NCBI RefSeq assembly: GCF_024699925.1
Contig: NZ_JAJOMX010000005.1
Coordinates: forward strand, 62,001-126,000
Direction: 5' to 3'
DNA length: 64,000 nucleotides
DNA from: Mesorhizobium sp. J428
GTDB taxonomy: Bacteria; Pseudomonadota; Alphaproteobacteria; Rhizobiales; Rhizobiaceae
Below the pieces are notes generated by a model. That model did not search any database. It had not been told where the DNA came from and saw only the letters and a program-made list of their open reading frames with translations. The translations under genes were made by a program, and so were the position numbers. Shown here piece by piece: positions 18,727 to 28,651 of the stretch (position 1 is the stretch's first letter; every line of letters starts with the position of its first letter).

Positions 18727-19284
18727 CTAGAGATTGGTCAGGTCTTCCGGGAACTGACCGCCTCTCTGGACGAATTGGCTCCAGGTTTCCTCGCCACGTT
18801 TCGAGACGACCCGGTGTGCAGGATCATCGTCATCAGCCTCAAGCAGGCCAAGACGTACGAGCGGTGCGACCGTCTTGTCACCGAATTGCTTTTCATAGGT
18901 GTGCCCGGGCACGACAAGCATCCATCCCGATGTTCCGCGTTCGGTGATGGCAGGGACAAGGCGTCCGCCTCGGGCGGGCCTGTCGCCGCGCGAAAGCGTG
19001 AACAGGCAGATGCTCCAGAACGCGTTTCTTGGACGTGGCGGTATCAACGCCCAATCCATTGGCCCGTTGTCTGGATATTCGATTATGGGAGCGGGCCTGT
19101 TTTCGCCGCCGTTGATGCCTTCCCGGTAGGCCCTCTCAAGCGCATTGGCGATTGCGCCCGCCGTATCGACGGACAGACCGTATTTTCGATTGTAGCGGTC
19201 TTTCGCAACGATTTCCCGGGCAATTTCCCTGAAGCGCGCCTTGCGATACGGATCGGGCTGAGGCAGTCTTACTGGCTTGGTCAT
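18727..19284 (-). CDS. Hypothetical protein of the Tn3 transposon
   Basis: 185 residues, not recognised. The N-terminus is basic (RKARFREIAREIVAKDRYNRKYG); the C-terminal part (YEKQFGDKTVAPLVRLGLLE) looks like a small winged-helix-type fold. It overlaps the recombinase gene by 4 bp, so its expression is coupled to it. May be an accessory to resolution or transposition immunity (inference only). Confidence 0.6.
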   Translation of the reverse strand: MTKPVRLPQPDPYRKARFREIAREIVAKDRYNRKYGLSVDTAGAIANALERAYREGINGGENRPAPIIEYPDNGPMDWALIPPRPRNAFWSICLFTLSRGDRPARGGRLVPAITERGTSGWMLVVPGHTYEKQFGDKTVAPLVRLGLLEADDDDPAHRVVSKRGEETWSQFVQRGGQFPEDLTNL

Positions 19285-19910
19285 AATGCGGTCTCCACCT
19301 GTGGAGCCTCAGAAGACTTGCGGCGCTTGACGATCTCCGCGACGGTATTCTTGCTGATGCCGAGATCGCGAGCGATCCATCGGTAGCTGCGACCTTCGGC
19401 GCTCAACGCAATGACCTTCGGTGCGAGCCGATCGGATTTAGGACGTTGTCCAGATTGTCGGCCGAGTTTCTTACCGCGTGCCTTTGCTGCGGCCAGGCCT
19501 GATTTCACGCGCTCGCTCAGAAGATCGCGCTCGAACTGAGCGATGCCGGCGAGCAGGGTCGCCATCATGCGGCCGTGCGGTGTGTCGAGTTCGAAGGTCA
19601 TGCCGCTCATGGCGACAACCGAGACCTTCCAGCCGGCCAGTTTGTCGAGTGTGTTCAGCAGGTCTTGTGTGGAACGGCCCCAACGCGACAGTTCCGTCAC
19701 GAGGACGGCATCGATTTGCCTGGCCTGGGCCAGATCGATGATCCGGTTGCGGGCAGTCCGGTTTGCCGATGCTCCGGAGGCGGTTTCCTTGAAGACGCCG
19801 AGGACTTCATAGTCGCCGCGCTCCGCGAACGCGGTCAGTTCATCGACCTGCCGCTCACAGGACTGGTCGGCGGTCGAAACGCGGCAGTAGATGGCGGCGC
19901 GCTGTCCCAA
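19281..19910 (-). CDS. tnpR: Serine recombinase / resolvase (TnpR-like)
   Basis: 209 residues. Resolvase catalytic domain with the nucleophilic Ser in YCRVSTADQS, then LVTELSRWGRS and the helix FERDLLSERVKSGLAAAKARG leading to a C-terminal HTH_7 DNA-binding domain (YRWIARDLGISKNTVAEIVKRRK). It resolves cointegrates made by the divergent TnpA. The 94-bp gap to tnpA (19911-20004) should hold the res site and both promoters. Confidence 0.93.
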   Translation of the reverse strand: MGQRAAIYCRVSTADQSCERQVDELTAFAERGDYEVLGVFKETASGASANRTARNRIIDLAQARQIDAVLVTELSRWGRSTQDLLNTLDKLAGWKVSVVAMSGMTFELDTPHGRMMATLLAGIAQFERDLLSERVKSGLAAAKARGKKLGRQSGQRPKSDRLAPKVIALSAEGRSYRWIARDLGISKNTVAEIVKRRKSSEAPQVETAL

Positions 19911-20004
19911 TAGAACCCCTTTGGATTTTGCCCTTGCAAGCCGTTGATTTTGCTGGTCCGATTTTTGTCCAAAACAGACTAATGTTCAAGAGGGACGATT
20001 GTTT

Positions 20005-22920
20005 ATGCCTCGACGCCAAATTCTGACCGAGCGACAGCGCTCCGCACTCTTTGATCTGCCGACGGACGAAGCGTCACTGTTGCGGCACTACATTTTGTCC
20101 GATGACGATCTCACCCATATTCGGGAGCGACGCCGAGCGCGCAATCGTTTCGGCTTTGCCCTGCAACTGTGTGCCCTGCGCTATCCCGGTCGGCTGCTGT
20201 CCCCTGGAGAGCTTATCCCGCAAGAGCTGTCCCGGTTTCTGGCAGCGCAGCTTGGGCTGAGCGTCGGGGACCTGGCCGAATACGCGGCGCGGGAGGAAAC
20301 ACGCCATGAGCATCTGGCCGCGTTGCGTACGATCTACAGCTACAGGAGCTTTGCCGGTCGTGGCGCCCAGGAACTGCGGGACTGGCTTGCCACTCAAGCC
20401 GAAGACGCGCGTTCAAACGAGGACCTCGTGCGCCGGTTTGTCGAACGATGCCGCCAAACCCAGATCATTCTTCCGGCAATCACGACGATCGAGCGGTTGT
20501 GCGCCGATGCTCTGGTGGAAGCCGAGCGCCGGATCGAGATGAGGATTGCCGAGCGTCTTGATCAACCCATGCGTGACCAGCTCAACGCGCTGCTGACGGA
20601 AATGGTCGAGGGCAACATCAGCCGCTTCATCTGGTTGCGCAAAATCGAGACCGGCGACAATTCGGCCATGGCCAATCGTTTGCTCGACAGGCTCGAATTC
20701 CTGCAAAACCTCGCTCTCGACCCACAGGTGCTGGCCGGTGTTCCGCCACACCGGGTTGCTCGGCTCCGCCGACAGGGTGAGCGGTATTTCACCGATGGTT
20801 TGCGCGATATTGGCACAGACAGGCGTCTGGCTACACTCGCTGTCTGCGCGGTGGAATGGGCCGCCGCGACCGCCGATGCCATTGTCGAAACCCATGATCG
20901 AATCGTCGGCAAAACCTGGCAGGAAGCCAAACGGCTCTGCGACGGACGAGCCGCAGATGCCAGGACCGCCGTAACCGATACCTTGCGGGCCTTTTCCGGT
21001 CTCGGCATGGTGATGCTCGAAGCGCGAGACGACGGCACCTCCCTGGAAGCGGCGATCGCCACATCACCAGGCTGGACGGAACTGGAGAAACTGGTCGCCA
21101 CTGCCTCGCAACTCACCGATACACTTGCCGCCGATCCGCTGGCCCATGTCACGCAAGGTTTTCATCGCTTCCGGCGTTATGCGCCGCGTATGCTGCGCAG
21201 GCTGGATATCAAGGCGGCCGCCGTGGCCACGCCGCTCATGGAGGCGATTGCCCTGGTCAGGGGAAAATGCGATCCACCGTCACTGCCTACAGCTTTTTTG
21301 CGATCGACCTCCAAATGGAACCGGCATCTCAAAACGCAAGACGAAGGCGACAATCGTTTGTGGGAGGTGGCGGTCCTGTTTCACTTGCGCGACGCATTCC
21401 GCTCCGGCGATGTCTGGCTTGCGCACTCACGCCGCTATGCCGATCTCAAACAGGCACTGGTGCCGATGGCGGCCGCCCAGGCCACGGCAAGATTGGCGGT
21501 TCCATTCGAAGCCGAGGCGTGGCTTGCCGATCGCAAGGCCAGAATGTCGGACGGGCTGAAACGCCTGGCGAAAGCTGCCCGAACCGGGACCCTTCCGCTC
21601 GGCAGCATCGAGGACGGTGTCCTGCACATGGAACGCCTGACAGCAGTGGCGCCCAAGGATGCCGACGAGCTGATCCTCGATCTTTACCGGCGTATGCCGG
21701 AGGTGCGCATAACCGACATTCTACTGGATGTTGAAGCGGCGACGGGGTTTGCCGATGCCTTCACCCATCTTCGCACCGGCGCACCCTGTCAGGACAAAAT
21801 CGGTTTGCTGAATGTGATGCTTGCCGAAGGCCTCAACTTCGGACTGAGAAAGATGGCCGAGGCTTCAAATACCCATGACTACTGGCAATTGTCGCGCCTG
21901 TCGCGCTGGCATGTCGACAGCGACGCCATCGACCAGGCTCTCGCCATGGTCGTCGCGGCCCAGGGGCGTTTGCCCATGGCCCAATTCTGGGGAATGGGCA
22001 CTTCGGCTTCCAGCGACGGTCAGTTCTTCCCGACCGCCCGACAGGGCGAGGCGATGAATCTCGTCAACGCCAAATACGGCAACGATCCCGGCCTGAAAGC
22101 CTATACGCACCTGTCAGATCAGTTTGCCCCTTTCGCAACCCAGCTCATTCCGGCAACCGTCAGCGAGGCACCTTACATTCTCGACGGACTGCTCATGAAC
22201 GAGGCCGGCCAACGCGTACGGGAGCAATATGCCGATACCGGCGGCTTCACCGATCATGTCTTCGCCACCGCCTCGATCCTCGGCTACCGCTTCATCCCCC
22301 ATATCCGGGATTTGCCATCGAAGCGCCTTTATGTGTTCAACCCCGCCGGGACACCGAGCGAGTTGCGCGGCCTGGTCGGCGGCAGGGTCAGGGAAGACTT
22401 GATCGTCTCGAACTGGCCCGACATCCTGCGCAGCGCCGCGACCATGGTCGCCGGCATCATGCCGCCGAGTCAGTTGCTGCGAAAATTCGCATCCTATCCG
22501 CGCCAGCACGATCTCGCGCTCGCCCTTCGTGAGGTTGGCCGCATTGAGCGTACGCTCTTCATCATAGAATGGATCCTCGATGCCGACATGCAGCGGCGGG
22601 CTCGTATCGGCCTCAACAAGGGCGAGGCGCATCACGCGCTCAAGAATGCCTTGCGCATCGGCCGGCAAGGCGAAATCCGCGACCGAACGACTGAGGGCCA
22701 GCACTATCGCCTCGCCGCCCTCAACCTGCTTGCCGCCATCATCATCTACTGGAACACGGTGCATCTTGGTCAGGCCGTCGCGCAACGTAGCAATGCCGGC
22801 CTCCCCGTACCGCTAGAATTGCTCTCCCATATCTCGCCGCTTGGATGGGCGCACATCCTGCTGACCGGCGAATACAGATGGCCAAAAAATGGCAGCAGGC
22901 AATCTATTTTGGGGAGGTGA
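20005..22920 (+). CDS. tnpA: Tn3-family transposase TnpA
   Basis: About 971 residues, full length for the family. N-terminal DUF4158-type domain (LPTDEASLLRHYILSDDDL) and C-terminal DDE domain: first Asp in SASSDGQFF, second in FIPHIRDLPSKRLY, Glu in NKGEAHHALKNALRIG. I prefer ATG 20005 (AGGGA 9 bp upstream) to an upstream TTG at 19999. Intact, so the transposon may still be mobile. Confidence 0.95.
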   Translation: MPRRQILTERQRSALFDLPTDEASLLRHYILSDDDLTHIRERRRARNRFGFALQLCALRYPGRLLSPGELIPQELSRFLAAQLGLSVGDLAEYAAREETRHEHLAALRTIYSYRSFAGRGAQELRDWLATQAEDARSNEDLVRRFVERCRQTQIILPAITTIERLCADALVEAERRIEMRIAERLDQPMRDQLNALLTEMVEGNISRFIWLRKIETGDNSAMANRLLDRLEFLQNLALDPQVLAGVPPHRVARLRRQGERYFTDGLRDIGTDRRLATLAVCAVEWAAATADAIVETHDRIVGKTWQEAKRLCDGRAADARTAVTDTLRAFSGLGMVMLEARDDGTSLEAAIATSPGWTELEKLVATASQLTDTLAADPLAHVTQGFHRFRRYAPRMLRRLDIKAAAVATPLMEAIALVRGKCDPPSLPTAFLRSTSKWNRHLKTQDEGDNRLWEVAVLFHLRDAFRSGDVWLAHSRRYADLKQALVPMAAAQATARLAVPFEAEAWLADRKARMSDGLKRLAKAARTGTLPLGSIEDGVLHMERLTAVAPKDADELILDLYRRMPEVRITDILLDVEAATGFADAFTHLRTGAPCQDKIGLLNVMLAEGLNFGLRKMAEASNTHDYWQLSRLSRWHVDSDAIDQALAMVVAAQGRLPMAQFWGMGTSASSDGQFFPTARQGEAMNLVNAKYGNDPGLKAYTHLSDQFAPFATQLIPATVSEAPYILDGLLMNEAGQRVREQYADTGGFTDHVFATASILGYRFIPHIRDLPSKRLYVFNPAGTPSELRGLVGGRVREDLIVSNWPDILRSAATMVAGIMPPSQLLRKFASYPRQHDLALALREVGRIERTLFIIEWILDADMQRRARIGLNKGEAHHALKNALRIGRQGEIRDRTTEGQHYRLAALNLLAAIIIYWNTVHLGQAVAQRSNAGLPVPLELLSHISPLGWAHILLTGEYRWPKNGSRQSILGR

Positions 22921-23137
22921 ACAAGATCTGGAAAAGCTCCTCCGCTCGCTTCAACCCTTCATCCGTCAGAACGACAGATTTCGCCTTATTGACCGGATCG
23001 GCAATCAGCCCCTTGCGGTGCAACCGATCCAACGCATCCCAGTCATGCCCCCTCCAGGCTCGCCGCTCGTCATGCACCGTCAGCCACAGCAGCCCCAAAA
23101 CCGCATCATCAATTCTATCGATATCAACGTCATCCAT
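22904..23137 (-). CDS. DUF6429 family small protein
   Basis: 77 residues: DIDRIDDAVLGLLWLTVHDE, GHDWDALDRLHRKGLI and SVVLTDEGLKRAEELF. A small winged-helix-like protein often found at the ends of mobile elements in Hyphomicrobiales. Convergent with tnpA, overlapping it by 17 bp. Function unknown. Confidence 0.78.
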   Translation of the reverse strand: MDDVDIDRIDDAVLGLLWLTVHDERRAWRGHDWDALDRLHRKGLIADPVNKAKSVVLTDEGLKRAEELFQILFTSPK

Positions 23138-23202
23138 GCCGCCAAAACTACCACAAAGCGCTCAAAATCACTCGCTTGCTATCCAATTCAGACCAGAAAT
23201 CC

Positions 23203-23240
23203 CTTAACGTAGGATTCCGCCCTCAGCCGGAGCCGACCCG
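23203..23240 (-). repeat. Right terminal inverted repeat of the Tn3 transposon
   Basis: 38 bp, inverse of 18074-18111, with one mismatch at the outermost base. It supplies the premature stop for tniQ at 23223-23225. The target duplication AAGCA follows at 23241. Confidence 0.9.
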
Positions 23241-24338
23241 AAGCACAGCATCGATCAGGCGCGCCCGAACCCGCTCCCGCTTTCGCCGAGGCAGCTCTTC
23301 CGCTGCGATCCAGTTCGGATCAGCCAGAATTTGACGGGCCAGGCGCTCGTACTCTGCCGCCGAGCGCTTCAGCAGCTGGACGTGCGACCATCGGCTTGAG
23401 CTTGAGAGGCGGATCTGTCGTGACGCGGCGCGCCGCACCAGATGGGCAGCAAAAGGCGGCATTTCCCCGTCACCGCGCAGATCGACGCCGAAAACATCGT
23501 CGAGAGCCAGCAGCGTGACGACGCGCCAGCGCACTGGCAATTGTGCAAGCGGAGTTTTGGCGCCGACGGCATGCCTGACGTCATAGGGACATCGCCAGCC
23601 CGCCTGGTTGAACCACAGGGCAAGCACGGGCCGCGCGGCTGCCGGATGATCGAGCGGCGCCCAAAGGATCGCAAGCGCCTTCTCGAACTGCGCCCGCTCA
23701 GGCTTTTCGCCATTTAAGCTTGCGGTGATCCGCTGCTGGACGGCAAGCGCCCTGCTCATAAGGGTAACGTCGTGCGGCCGACCGCCCTCCCCTCCCCTAC
23801 CGGCCAGAAGCAGGCCGCAATAGCTGCATGCGGGCTGCGCGCGACCGTCGAGCAGGCGGAAGGCCACGGAAAGACGCCGGTGGCACGAGACACAACGATC
23901 CTGCAGCAGCCGGCCGTGAACTGGGCAGATGCTGCGCTCGGCAAGCATCCAGCCGGCTCGCAAATATCCGTCGCGCCCTGCGGATTGATCGGCAGCGAAG
24001 CAGGCGAGACAGACCGGGGGCGATCCCGTCACTGTCGACGGCGTCCACTCCGGTCCCCGGCTCCCGTACCATGCTCGAGTGCGGCGCGGGTAGCGCCAAC
24101 TCAAGGACAGGCGACGCAATCGATCAGGGTCGACACCGCAAGCCCGGGCCCACACCCTCGTCTGGCCGGCCGCCGGAGCGGCATCGTCGATAGGCACGGG
24201 TGACGACAGGCCACTGAGATAACCGGCCAGTTCCGGTGCTGTAAGGCCATAGCGATGTGCCACCCGCGCCATCCAGGAGGACAGCAATTCGTCGCGATAG
24301 GGTCGCGGCGCGACCGGTAGACGACCCGGCCGCATCAC
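23241..24338 (-). pseudogene. tniQ: TniQ-family target-selection protein, 3' end cut by Tn3
   Basis: About 366 of roughly 394 original residues remain. N-terminal TniQ domain (PRPYRDELLSSWMARVAHRYG) followed by a zinc-ribbon (CLACFAADQ, CPVHGRLLQDRCVSCHRRL, CSYCG). TniQ/TnsD-type proteins choose the target site for the TniAB transposase. The reading runs 18 bases into the Tn3 terminal repeat and stops at 23223; the original end lies at 17988-18073. It overlaps tniB by 4 bp. Confidence 0.88.
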
Positions 24339-25264
24339 CCGGCTGCCGCCTGCGGCATCCGCCGGCGTGCCGATTGCGTCATCGACACAAGCGGCAGGAC
24401 GAGATCCTCCCCGAAACTGTCTCGATCAAGCCGTTCCCTTCCCGACCGGATCGCCTCCTCGGCGGCCGTTTCGATCAGCCGGAAAATCCGCGCCGTGACG
24501 CCGCTGGTGAGCCTGTGGATCCGTTCACGAACCGCGGCGCTTTCGAGATCAGACGGCGCTCGCAGCGGCAGAATGCCAGCCAGGCTCTTCAAGAGCCGCG
24601 CAAAGGCGTGGTCGTTCTTCCAGGGTTTTAGGTGAAACGCCTCGAAGCGCTCGGCGAGCTGCGCGTCGGTGAGCAAGGCCTGGCGCGCCAGATCGGTGCC
24701 GGCGCAGACAAGCGGCACTCTCAGGTCGTTCGCGAGAAACCGTAGCGCATTCAGAAAAATCCGCTGCTGCCGATAGGTCCCCGCCAGCATGCCGTTCACC
24801 TCGTCGAGCACGATCATCCTGGCGCCGACGGTGCGCAGCAACGAGCGGCAGATGTCCTTCTCGCGGGCAAGTGTGCCGCCGACAAGCGCGGGAGCCTGCA
24901 GGCTGGCCAACAATTCCCGATAAAGGTCGCGCTCCACCGGCTCCGAGGGCACCTGCGCCACGACGACCGGTCTGTTCGTAACGCCGGTCGACTGACTGAA
25001 AGTGGCCGCGTGTGCACGCTCGAATTTGCGGACGATCTTGGTCTTGCCCATGCCGGTGTCGCCATAGATCAGCAGGCAGGGCATGCGGTCACGCGGCGGA
25101 TAGGCCAGCAACGCATTCAGACGAACGAGTGCGGCTTCCGCCTGGTCGAAACCGATCCAGCGGTCGCCCTTGATCCAGGCAATGCGCTCGTCATCAGGCA
25201 GCGCGGCATGGCGGTGGTAGCGCTCGTCGAGGTGATCGTAGGTCCCCTCCCCTCTCACGACCAT
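24335..25264 (-). CDS. tniB: TniB AAA+ ATPase (TnsC-like transposition regulator)
   Basis: About 309 residues from ATG 25264 (GAGGA just before it). AAA+ features: Walker A GDTGMGKT near residue 71, Walker B MIVLDEV near 148, then a sensor-like CAGTD. In Tn5053/Tn7-type elements this ATPase bridges the target selector TniQ and the transposase TniA. Starts within the last codons of tniA (10-bp overlap). Intact, unlike its partners. Confidence 0.9.
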   Translation of the reverse strand: MVVRGEGTYDHLDERYHRHAALPDDERIAWIKGDRWIGFDQAEAALVRLNALLAYPPRDRMPCLLIYGDTGMGKTKIVRKFERAHAATFSQSTGVTNRPVVVAQVPSEPVERDLYRELLASLQAPALVGGTLAREKDICRSLLRTVGARMIVLDEVNGMLAGTYRQQRIFLNALRFLANDLRVPLVCAGTDLARQALLTDAQLAERFEAFHLKPWKNDHAFARLLKSLAGILPLRAPSDLESAAVRERIHRLTSGVTARIFRLIETAAEEAIRSGRERLDRDSFGEDLVLPLVSMTQSARRRMPQAAAG

Positions 25265-26910
25265 TCCTCGACGGCATAGACCGGGATCTTGCTCCAATCG
25301 ATCGGGCGGTCTTCGACAGCTTGCGGAGGCGTGGTGGTCCGTGCCGGCGATTTATTTGGCTCAGAGGCGAGCGCCCGGTCGCGCCTCTCCGCCAGTTGAC
25401 GCGCCGCCTTTGTGCGCCTGGTAGCCTCATGGACCAGCGCGCGCTGTGCTTCGATGGTCTCGAAGATCAACTGCTCGTCGACCAGCGCCAGACCACGCTC
25501 CCGCAGGGCGGTCCGGGCGCGACGATGCTCGCCGAGCGTGATCGCCGGGCGGCGCAGATCGGCAAAGCGGATAGGCCAGCGCGTCCCGTCCGGGGCGCGC
25601 ACGAAAACCCTCGAAAGATCGCGCGGATCGTAGGAAACACGCAGCGGCCGATCGAGCCGGCCGGCCCAGATGCTCAGCACGTCATCTCAGTAGCGAAGAC
25701 CGAACAGGTGAATGCCATCACGCCGCACCAGCCGATCGACGCTGGGCAGGAAATCGACCATGAAACCTGCAAGATCATGGGGATGACGCACGGGCCTGTC
25801 ACGAAGGGCCGCAGCCTCATGCCAAGCTGCGAGCGGCGGAATCCCAAGCGTTCCGTGCCGATCGGCGTGGTAGCGCGTGATCTCGAGCGCCATCCACCGC
25901 TCCAGTTCATCCATCGTCATCGTCGCATTGGCGGCGGAATCGTAGCCGCCGCGCTCCTCGATGCCGCTGAATGTCGTGCCCGGCAGAAGATGGACCGCGC
26001 CCATCATGGTGCCGATCAGCCGTTCGATGTGCCCGCCATAGTGGGGCGTGGCGATCGGACGGTGGATGAGTTCAATGCCATATTCCTCAGCGCCGCGCCG
26101 CAGGGCGCGTGATCGGAATTCCTTGGCGTTGTCGACATGGATCGCATCGGGAAACCCGGAGGTCGGCCACTCCGCATCGATCCCCAGCCCGCCGAGCCAT
26201 GCCTCTTTCGGCTGCACGAGGTGCTGGATTGCGAGCGCGACCGAAACCGTCGACGGCGCCTCGAGCGTCAGGTAGAAGCCCGCGACCATGCGGCTTGCGA
26301 CGTCGATGGCGAGCGTCAGCCACGGCCTCTGCAGCGGCCGACGATACTGGCGATCGACGACAATGACATCGACCAGCGTATGGTCGATCTGGACAATGTC
26401 GAACGCGAACTCAGCGGTATATTCCCCCGGCACTGGCCGGAAGCGATCGCGTGCCGCCTTCGATCCTTCCCGTGCCCTGGTCAGTTCGGCGGGGTCCGCG
26501 GCCACGGTCCGCGTCTTCACCGCATGCCAGGATGGTGCGCGCACGCCACGCGAACGGCAGAGCCTGCGGATCTCCTTGTGTAGCCGATTGATGCTCGGCT
26601 TCTGGCGCGTCCTGTAGAAGTCCCGGAGCGCTTCTGCGATCACCGCTTCGGTCTCGTCCGGCAACCGGCGGCTGCCTTGTCTCGTGCCGGCCGGGCGAGG
26701 CAGCAGCGAACTCGTGACCGGACGCTCACGATACGCCCTGATCAGCTCGTAAAGGCGGGTTCGCTTGAGGCCGAGCTCATGGCAAGCCCGCAAGAAATCT
26801 GATCGACTGGGGCAGTCGAGCGACGCCAGCCTCCGGATCACGGCCTCCCTTGCAACCGCCTCATCCCAGGCGGCATCATCGATCGTATCCTTGTCGGGTC
26901 CGTGAACCAC
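25255..26910 (-). pseudogene. tniA: TniA (Mu/TnsB-type DDE transposase) with an in-frame stop
   Basis: Same reading frame throughout, interrupted by one TGA at 25689-25687 after HLFGLRY. The next residues, DDVLSIWAG, are the normal family continuation, where a Trp (TGG) is expected, so this is a point nonsense change. The first 407 residues hold the helix-turn-helix domains and the RNase-H-like core (Asp in VQIDHTL, Asp in IHVDNAKEF, Glu in GGHIERLIG). The Mu C-terminal domain and TniB-contacting tail (about 140 residues) follow the stop. Confidence 0.9.
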
Positions 26911-26980
26911 AGCGGCCTCGCTGTAAAGTTCGTCCGCTCGAATGTTACGAAAAATCCGCTGATTCGGCTAGAATCCGCCA

Positions 26981-28303
26981 ATGAAACCCAAATATGATTC
27001 GCGCCCGATCAATGAGTTGCCGTCCGTTGATAAAACGCGAGCGACAGCCCAAAACGTCGAGCTGAAGCCCGAAAAACACGTCGCGCGACCCTCCGGACCG
27101 TCCCACAGCACAGGGGCGGCGGACGATGTTTTGGCTGCGCGGTCGTCGGCCGGCCTGGAGGCGGACGACGACGATTTGCCCGACATTATCGACCTCGTCA
27201 TGGAAATGGGCCGCGTCCCGGAAGAGGCGCCGGCGGATGCGCAGGCCCTCCGCTATGGCTCCGGGCGTTCGTCACCCCCCCCCCTTCCGGTCGTCTCGAA
27301 GCCGCGCCTGCCAGCGCATCTCGACGCGCTGGCCGATCGCGCCCGCGATTATGTCGAGGCGGCGAGTTCGGCGAATACGCGGCGCGCCTACGCCTCCGAC
27401 TGGAAGCATTTTGCCAGCTGGTGCCGCCGCCAGGGTTTTTCCCTCTTGCCGCCCGATCCCCAAGTGGTCGGGCTCTACATCACCGCGCTGGCGTCCGGCA
27501 GTGCAACAGGCTCAGCATCAGGGGACAAAAAATCGGTGTCGACGATCGAGCGCCGGCTTTCTTCCCTCACCTGGAATTTTGCCCAGCGCGGCCAGCCGCT
27601 CGACCGAAAAGACCGGCACATCGCCACCGTCATGGCCGGCATTCGCAACAAGCACGCCGCTCCGCCCCGCCAGAAGGAAGCGATCCTGCCCGAAGATCTG
27701 ATTGCCATGCTGGAAACGCTGGATCGCGGCAGTCTGCGCGGCCTGCGCGATCGGGCCATGCTGCTTATCGGTTTTGCCGGCGGCCTGCGCCGCTCCGAAA
27801 TCGTCGGTCTCGACGTCGGCCGCGACCAAACCGAAGACGGACTCGGTTGGATCGAAATCCTGGACAAGGGCATGCTGGTGACGTTGCGCGGCAAGACAGG
27901 CTGGCGTGAAGTCGAGATCGGACGCGGCTCTTCCGACGCCACCTGCCCGGTGGTCGCCCTGCAGACCTGGCTCAAGCTCGGTCGCATCGCGCACGGTCCA
28001 CTGTTCCGAAGGGTGACAGGACAAGGCAAAACGGTTGGCGCCGAACGGCTGAACGACCAGGAGGTGGCCCGCCTTGTCAAGCGCGCTGCCCTCGCAGCCG
28101 GCGTACTCGGCGATCTTTCGGAAGGAGAACGTGGAAAGCTCTTTGCGGGCCATTCATTGCGCGCCGGCCTTGCCTCCTCAGCCGAGGTCGACGAACGCTA
28201 TGTGCAGAAACAGCTTGGCCACGCCTCGGCCGAAATGACCCGCAAATACCAGCGGCGGCGCGATCGTTTCCGCGTCAATCTCACCAAGGCGTCAGGGCTC
28301 TAA
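26981..28303 (+). CDS. Tyrosine recombinase / site-specific integrase
   Basis: 440 residues: an acidic, poorly conserved N-terminal tail of about 105 residues, a SAM-like core-binding domain (RDYVEAASSANTRRAYASDW), then the catalytic domain with Arg in GGLRRSEI, Lys in LRGKTGW, HSLRAG, LGHAS and the Tyr nucleophile in TRKYQRR. Divergent from tniA with 70 bp between them. It carries a 10-C run at 27285-27294 without losing frame. The partner att sites are not identified. Confidence 0.92.
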   Translation: MKPKYDSRPINELPSVDKTRATAQNVELKPEKHVARPSGPSHSTGAADDVLAARSSAGLEADDDDLPDIIDLVMEMGRVPEEAPADAQALRYGSGRSSPPPLPVVSKPRLPAHLDALADRARDYVEAASSANTRRAYASDWKHFASWCRRQGFSLLPPDPQVVGLYITALASGSATGSASGDKKSVSTIERRLSSLTWNFAQRGQPLDRKDRHIATVMAGIRNKHAAPPRQKEAILPEDLIAMLETLDRGSLRGLRDRAMLLIGFAGGLRRSEIVGLDVGRDQTEDGLGWIEILDKGMLVTLRGKTGWREVEIGRGSSDATCPVVALQTWLKLGRIAHGPLFRRVTGQGKTVGAERLNDQEVARLVKRAALAAGVLGDLSEGERGKLFAGHSLRAGLASSAEVDERYVQKQLGHASAEMTRKYQRRRDRFRVNLTKASGL

Positions 28304-28384
28304 AAGCCCCCTCCCCTCTCCTGTTGCAGCCACATCGGCGATCCCATATAGTTACGATAGTCAAAGTGGTCATGGAGACCAACG

Positions 28385-28651
28385 ATGCTATCTGCACCCA
28401 AAGAAGATGCCAACTGGACCGTTGCCGGGGCCAAAGCCCGGCTGTCGGAGGTCATCGAGCGCGCGCAGTCTACACCCCAAACGATCACGCGGAACGGCAA
28501 GCCAAGCGTCGTGGTTGTCTCGGCCGAGGAATGGCAACGCAAGACGGTGCGCAAGGGCACGCTTGCGGAGTTCCTTATGGATTCGCCGCTGCGCGGCGTC
28601 GATCTCGATCTCGAGCGTCAGCGCGACGAACCGCGTGATCTGCGGCTGTGA
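28385..28651 (+). CDS. Phd/YefM-family antitoxin
   Basis: 88 residues: the Phd/YefM fold (WTVAGAKARLSEVIERAQ, TITRNGKPSVVVVSAEEW) with a C-terminal toxin-neutralising tail. It binds its own promoter and the VapC-like toxin encoded next. Stop and toxin start overlap by 4 bp (GTGA). Confidence 0.92.
   Translation: MLSAPKEDANWTVAGAKARLSEVIERAQSTPQTITRNGKPSVVVVSAEEWQRKTVRKGTLAEFLMDSPLRGVDLDLERQRDEPRDLRL

Larger units (their letters stand above)
18074..23240 (+). mobile_element. Complete Tn3-family transposon inserted in tniQ
   Basis: 5167 bp with 38-bp terminal inverted repeats (18074-18111 and 23203-23240; GGGGTCGGCTCCGGCTG... ending TACGTTAAG) that match except at the outermost base of the right copy. 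It is flanked by 5-bp direct repeats AAGCA (18069-18073 and 23241-23245), the expected Tn3 target duplication. Cargo: two unknown genes, a serine recombinase, TnpA and a DUF6429 protein. No resistance gene is carried. Confidence 0.93.
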
